This document shows, one piece after another, positions 5,430 to 8,435 of a DNA stretch of 8,435 bases. The notes under the pieces were generated by a model that was given only the letters and a program-made list of their open reading frames with translations, was not told the origin of the DNA and ran no database searches. How positions within the stretch are numbered: the stretch's first letter is position 1; each line of letters begins with the position of its first letter. The position numbers were made by a program, and so were the translations under genes. The DNA is from Rickettsia typhi (GTDB lineage Bacteria; Pseudomonadota; Alphaproteobacteria; Rickettsiales; UBA1997), in the NCBI GenBank assembly GCA_945888585.1, contig CAMDAI010000048.1, positions 1-8,435 on the forward strand, in the 5' to 3' direction.

Positions 5430-7208
5430 TTAAACCAAAACATCTTCAATAATTACCTGAGCTGATTCATTACCCATCCAACTATTAATATTTAATTGTC
5501 CAACCACATTAATTATTTTAGCCTTATTATTGATCAAAACTTGTCCGATATTATTTTCCATTGCTCCAAAAGCAACTCCTACTAACCCGCTTTGCCAACC
5601 AGCCATATTTTTGCTACCAAAAATACAACGTACATGTTTTTTATCCTGACCAATTATATCTGCTTTAGTAATTGATAAATCTTTGATTAAAAATTTTGGC
5701 TTATAATTTCCCGCCCCATATGGTTCAAGCATTGCCACTTCTTTAGCCAGCATTAAATTAGCACTATTAATATCTAAGATATCAGCAAATTCTTTAATTG
5801 CTTCACCACCAAAAATTGTTACCGCTTCCAACATTTCAGCACATAAAAATTCATGTAAATCTTTAATCTTTCCTGCATTAATTGAAAAACCTGCCGCCAT
5901 AGCATGTCCACCACCTTCTGTTAACAATCCTGCCAATTTTGCCTTAATTAAAGCTGAGCCAAAATCAACTCCATAAATTGAACGGCATGAAGCTTTGCCA
6001 ATTCCATCATTAATTGCAATTACAGCTACTGGTTTATTATAAAGTTCCTTAATTCTGGAAGCCACAATACCAATTACACCCGGATGCCATCCTTCTTTAG
6101 CTATAAAAATTACCGGAAAATTATTTAATCCGTTTTTTTGAATTTCAGCAACCACCTCATCCAAAACATTTTTTTCAATATCTTTTCTTTGCAAATTATT
6201 AGCATGAAGCATTGCAGCAATTTCTTTAGCTTTTTCTTCATCATTTAAAGATAATAATTCCGCTCCAAGATTTGATTTTCCAACCCTTCCGCCAGCATTA
6301 ATTCTTGGACCCACCACGAAACCCAAATGATAAGAACTGGGTTCTTCACTCAATCCGGCAATATCACAAAGTGTTTTAAGTCCAATATTTTCACGATTTT
6401 TCATTACTTTTAAACCCTGCGCCACAAAAGCCCGATTAACTCCGGTTAATGGCACCACATCACAAACCGTTCCAAGCGCAACTAAATCAAGTAAGGTCAA
6501 TAATTTTGGCTCGGCCAGATTTTGTCTGACATAAAAATTTTCCTCGCGCAAAACTTTATTTACTGCAACCGCCAACAAAAAACTAACTCCAACTGCTGCT
6601 AAATTTTTATGCTCAAAACTTTCATCCAAACGATTTGGATTAATCACCGCAATTGCTTCCGGCTTATTAGTTGCGCCCAAATGATGATCAATTACAATAA
6701 TTTCTAAACCCGCTTTTTTTGCAGCTTCAAGCGGTTCAAAAGCCACCGTTCCACAATCTACTGTAATCACTAAATCAGCACCTTCTTCTTTTAATTTTAA
6801 AAGCGCATTAGTATTGGGACCATAACCTTCTAAAATTCGATCCGGAATATAAATTTTTGATTCCAAACCCACCATTTTAAAAAATTTTTTTAAAAGCGCT
6901 GAAGAAGTGGCGCCATCAACATCATAATCACCAAATACAACGATTTTTTTCTGATTTTTTATTGCCCAAATAATTTTTTCCACTGCCACATTCATATCCA
7001 GCAGTAAAAATGGATCAGGAAGTGCAGATTTAATGGTAGGATAGAGAAAATTATTCACCTCATCTAAAGTAATATTTTGAAGCACCAATAACTTACTTAA
7101 AACTTCTGAAACTCCAATTTTCTGAGCAATTGTCAGAGCTAATCTTTGATCATATTTTTTCTGCTTCCAGCTTAATTGCAAAACTGATTTTCCAAAATTA
7201 TTTGTCAT
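5430..7208 (-). CDS. recJ: Single-stranded-DNA-specific exonuclease RecJ
   Basis: Cytoplasmic 5'-to-3' exonuclease of the DHH phosphoesterase family, used in recombination at gaps, base-excision repair and mismatch repair. DHH-domain motifs are present: GDYDVDGA (93-100), VDCGT (150-154), IDHH (173-176) and LGTVCDVVPL (245-254), which together supply the metal-binding Asp and His residues. The linker carries VGPRINAGGR (299-308). The DHHA1 domain has GWHPGVIGIVASR (373-385) and GGGHAMAAGF (432-441). A C-terminal OB-type domain runs from about 494 (LEPYGAGNYKPKF) to the end. At 592 aa it is complete and close to the normal family length. It is the first gene of the leftward cluster and diverges from the gene at 7347. 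No clear promoter or Shine-Dalgarno site is seen directly before its ATG, which is preceded by an A/T-rich run. Confidence 0.96.
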   Translation of the reverse strand: MTNNFGKSVLQLSWKQKKYDQRLALTIAQKIGVSEVLSKLLVLQNITLDEVNNFLYPTIKSALPDPFLLLDMNVAVEKIIWAIKNQKKIVVFGDYDVDGATSSALLKKFFKMVGLESKIYIPDRILEGYGPNTNALLKLKEEGADLVITVDCGTVAFEPLEAAKKAGLEIIVIDHHLGATNKPEAIAVINPNRLDESFEHKNLAAVGVSFLLAVAVNKVLREENFYVRQNLAEPKLLTLLDLVALGTVCDVVPLTGVNRAFVAQGLKVMKNRENIGLKTLCDIAGLSEEPSSYHLGFVVGPRINAGGRVGKSNLGAELLSLNDEEKAKEIAAMLHANNLQRKDIEKNVLDEVVAEIQKNGLNNFPVIFIAKEGWHPGVIGIVASRIKELYNKPVAVIAINDGIGKASCRSIYGVDFGSALIKAKLAGLLTEGGGHAMAAGFSINAGKIKDLHEFLCAEMLEAVTIFGGEAIKEFADILDINSANLMLAKEVAMLEPYGAGNYKPKFLIKDLSITKADIIGQDKKHVRCIFGSKNMAGWQSGLVGVAFGAMENNIGQVLINNKAKIINVVGQLNINSWMGNESAQVIIEDVLV

Positions 7209-7346
7209 AACAAATTTTATTTTTTACTTAATTGAGTTATGCAAATTACTCGGAACTAAAAATTTCCGTGTCATTTGTCATCTATTGACTTGTGGTTTTT
7301 TAATTTATAGATTTAGCTTTTATCTCTTGTTTCTTAGCTAATCCTC
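7209..7346. other. Divergent intergenic region between recJ and the COG4529 gene, with small repeats
   Basis: This 138-base gap must hold promoters for both directions. It contains an inverted repeat, CGGAA (7251-7255) with TTCCG (7264-7268), and a direct repeat of TGTCAT with 7-base spacing (7269-7274 and 7276-7281) directly before the rightward -35 box. These could be regulator sites, but the evidence is limited to position and symmetry. I see no convincing leftward promoter for recJ and no RNA gene. Confidence 0.35.
7285..7313 (+). promoter_or_regulatory. Sigma-70-like promoter for the rightward COG4529 gene
   Basis: TTGACT (7285-7290, 5 of 6 to consensus) is followed either by TATAGA (7306-7311, spacer 15) or TAGATT (7308-7313, spacer 17). 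The start codon at 7347 would be about 25-30 bases from the transcription start. The good -35 box is the main support; the -10 box is ambiguous. Confidence 0.4.
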
Positions 7347-8435
7347 ATGATAGCATCCATATCTTCATTAATAAAGAGGCTTTATTGCCCTCAAAAAAAT
7401 ATCGCAATTATTGGGTGTGGGGCCAGTGGAATAGCAGTTTTTCATCATTTAGTAAAAAATTATCAAAAAGAAAATAAAAAAATTTCCATCACTATTTTTG
7501 ATAAAAATAATTTTCAGAATAAAGGGGTCGCCTATTCAACTACTAACACTAATCATTTATTGAACGTTCCTGCTTATCGTATGGGAATTATTAATGATGA
7601 TCGCAGTGATTTTATTAAATGGCTTAAAGCCAATGATCATGATTATTATGACGGCGATTTTGTACCAAGATCCATCTATGGCCTCTATTTAGAAAGCATT
7701 TTAGAATTATCTAAAATAATTGCTAACCAAAAAGGTATAAAATATCAATTTATAAATCAGGAAGTCACTGAAATAAAAAGCAAAAATACTCAATATACAA
7801 TTGATAAAAAATCTTTTGCTAATTGCGTTTTAGCAACCGGAATAGAGCTAAAAAATAATCCTAAAAATTTCTGGTTTGATAAAATTGAAAATTATTTAAA
7901 TGATAATGAGATTCACATTTTAGGATCTGGTCTAACCTCATTTGACGCTATAATCTCCCTCCAAGACGCTGGTTATAACGGCACAATTTTTGTTCATTCG
8001 AGAAAAGGTTTAATGCCAATTCCACATAATACCAGAACAGGAAATCATCAAAAAATTAATGCTGCGCTAAAATCAGAAGATGCCCAATTACCTCTTTCTC
8101 AAATATTTAGAAAATTCAAGCAAGCTTGTAAAGATTCTTCCAACTGGCAAGATACTTTTAACTCAGTAAGACCAATAACTCAGGAATTATGGAAAAATTT
8201 TAATGTTAAAAAAAAAGAACGGTTCATACGTCACTGTTTACGTTTTTGGAATGTTCATCGCCATCGCTGCCCTCCTATTCAATATCAAAGAATAGAAAAA
8301 CTGATTCGTGATAAAAAATTATTTTTTACCACTAAAAAACCAGATACTAAAAAATTAATTAACTGCACCGGATTTAATTTTAGTTTCAGTAACGAGTTAA
8401 TAAAAGATTTAACTGAATCTGGTATTGTAAAATAT
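7347..8435 (+). CDS. FAD/NAD(P)-binding protein, COG4529 (YdhS-like), 3' end cut off
   Basis: The frame is open for 363 codons from ATG 7347 to the window end with no stop, so this is a partial gene. An in-frame TAG at 7335-7337 rules out an earlier start. The dinucleotide-binding motif IIGCGASG lies at 21-28 (GxGxSG 23-28). GVAYSTTNTNHLLNVPAYRMG (60-80) is the hallmark block of the FAD-NAD(P)-binding COG4529/PF13454 family. A second Rossmann motif, LGSGLTSFDA, sits at 192-201, and FWNVHRHRCPP (300-310) matches the family's conserved R/H-rich segment. The family contains E. coli YdhS; its physiological reaction is not established, although an oxidoreductase or monooxygenase-like flavoprotein is expected. 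No signal peptide or membrane segment is seen. There is no Shine-Dalgarno site before the ATG. Family assignment is confident; substrate is unknown. Confidence 0.88.
   Translation, partial: MIASISSLIKRLYCPQKNIAIIGCGASGIAVFHHLVKNYQKENKKISITIFDKNNFQNKGVAYSTTNTNHLLNVPAYRMGIINDDRSDFIKWLKANDHDYYDGDFVPRSIYGLYLESILELSKIIANQKGIKYQFINQEVTEIKSKNTQYTIDKKSFANCVLATGIELKNNPKNFWFDKIENYLNDNEIHILGSGLTSFDAIISLQDAGYNGTIFVHSRKGLMPIPHNTRTGNHQKINAALKSEDAQLPLSQIFRKFKQACKDSSNWQDTFNSVRPITQELWKNFNVKKKERFIRHCLRFWNVHRHRCPPIQYQRIEKLIRDKKLFFTTKKPDTKKLINCTGFNFSFSNELIKDLTESGIVKY

Noticed and set aside
7268..7284. Pho box (two TGTCA half-sites) before the COG4529 gene
   Set aside because: The half-sites TGTCA at 7269 and 7276 are 7 bases apart, whereas PhoB direct repeats have an 11-base period; the adjacent gene is not a known phosphate gene.

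Overview
The window looks like a piece of a strongly AT-rich alphaproteobacterial genome, most likely from the Rickettsiales or a similar host-associated lineage. The grounds are the low-GC codon use, the alphaproteobacterial style of RecO, TatB and PstS, the pyruvate dehydrogenase E2 gene, and Pst phosphate-transport genes scattered among housekeeping genes instead of forming one operon. Genus cannot be fixed from the sequence alone.

Layout. Positions 1-1047 (+) hold the 3' part of pdhC, the E2 subunit of pyruvate dehydrogenase. A 284-base gap follows that is packed with inverted repeats, several of them terminator-like. From 7208 down to 1332 six genes run leftward: recJ, pstB, tatB, miaA, recO and pstS. 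tatB, miaA and recO overlap or abut and look translationally coupled. pstB and pstS each have a sigma-70-like promoter candidate of their own. A divergent 138-base intergenic region (7209-7346) separates recJ from a rightward gene that runs off the window end at 8435. That gene encodes a COG4529/YdhS-type FAD/NAD(P)-binding protein, and the window edge cuts its 3' end.

Function. The leftward cluster mixes recombination and repair (RecJ exonuclease and RecO, both in the RecFOR pathway), tRNA modification (MiaA), twin-arginine export (TatB) and high-affinity phosphate uptake (PstB ATPase and PstS periplasmic binding protein). The membrane subunits PstC and PstA, the regulator PhoU, TatA and TatC are not in the window, so both transport systems need partners encoded elsewhere.

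I found no CRISPR array, mobile element, tRNA, rRNA or defence system, and no convincing new multi-gene system. The parts not explained by coding are regulatory-scale: the chain of hairpins at 1051-1304, a perfect 11-bp inverted repeat filling the pstB-tatB gap and reaching the tatB start codon, and a tandem 12-bp repeat in the pstS leader. No gene whose start is visible has a recognisable strong Shine-Dalgarno sequence.
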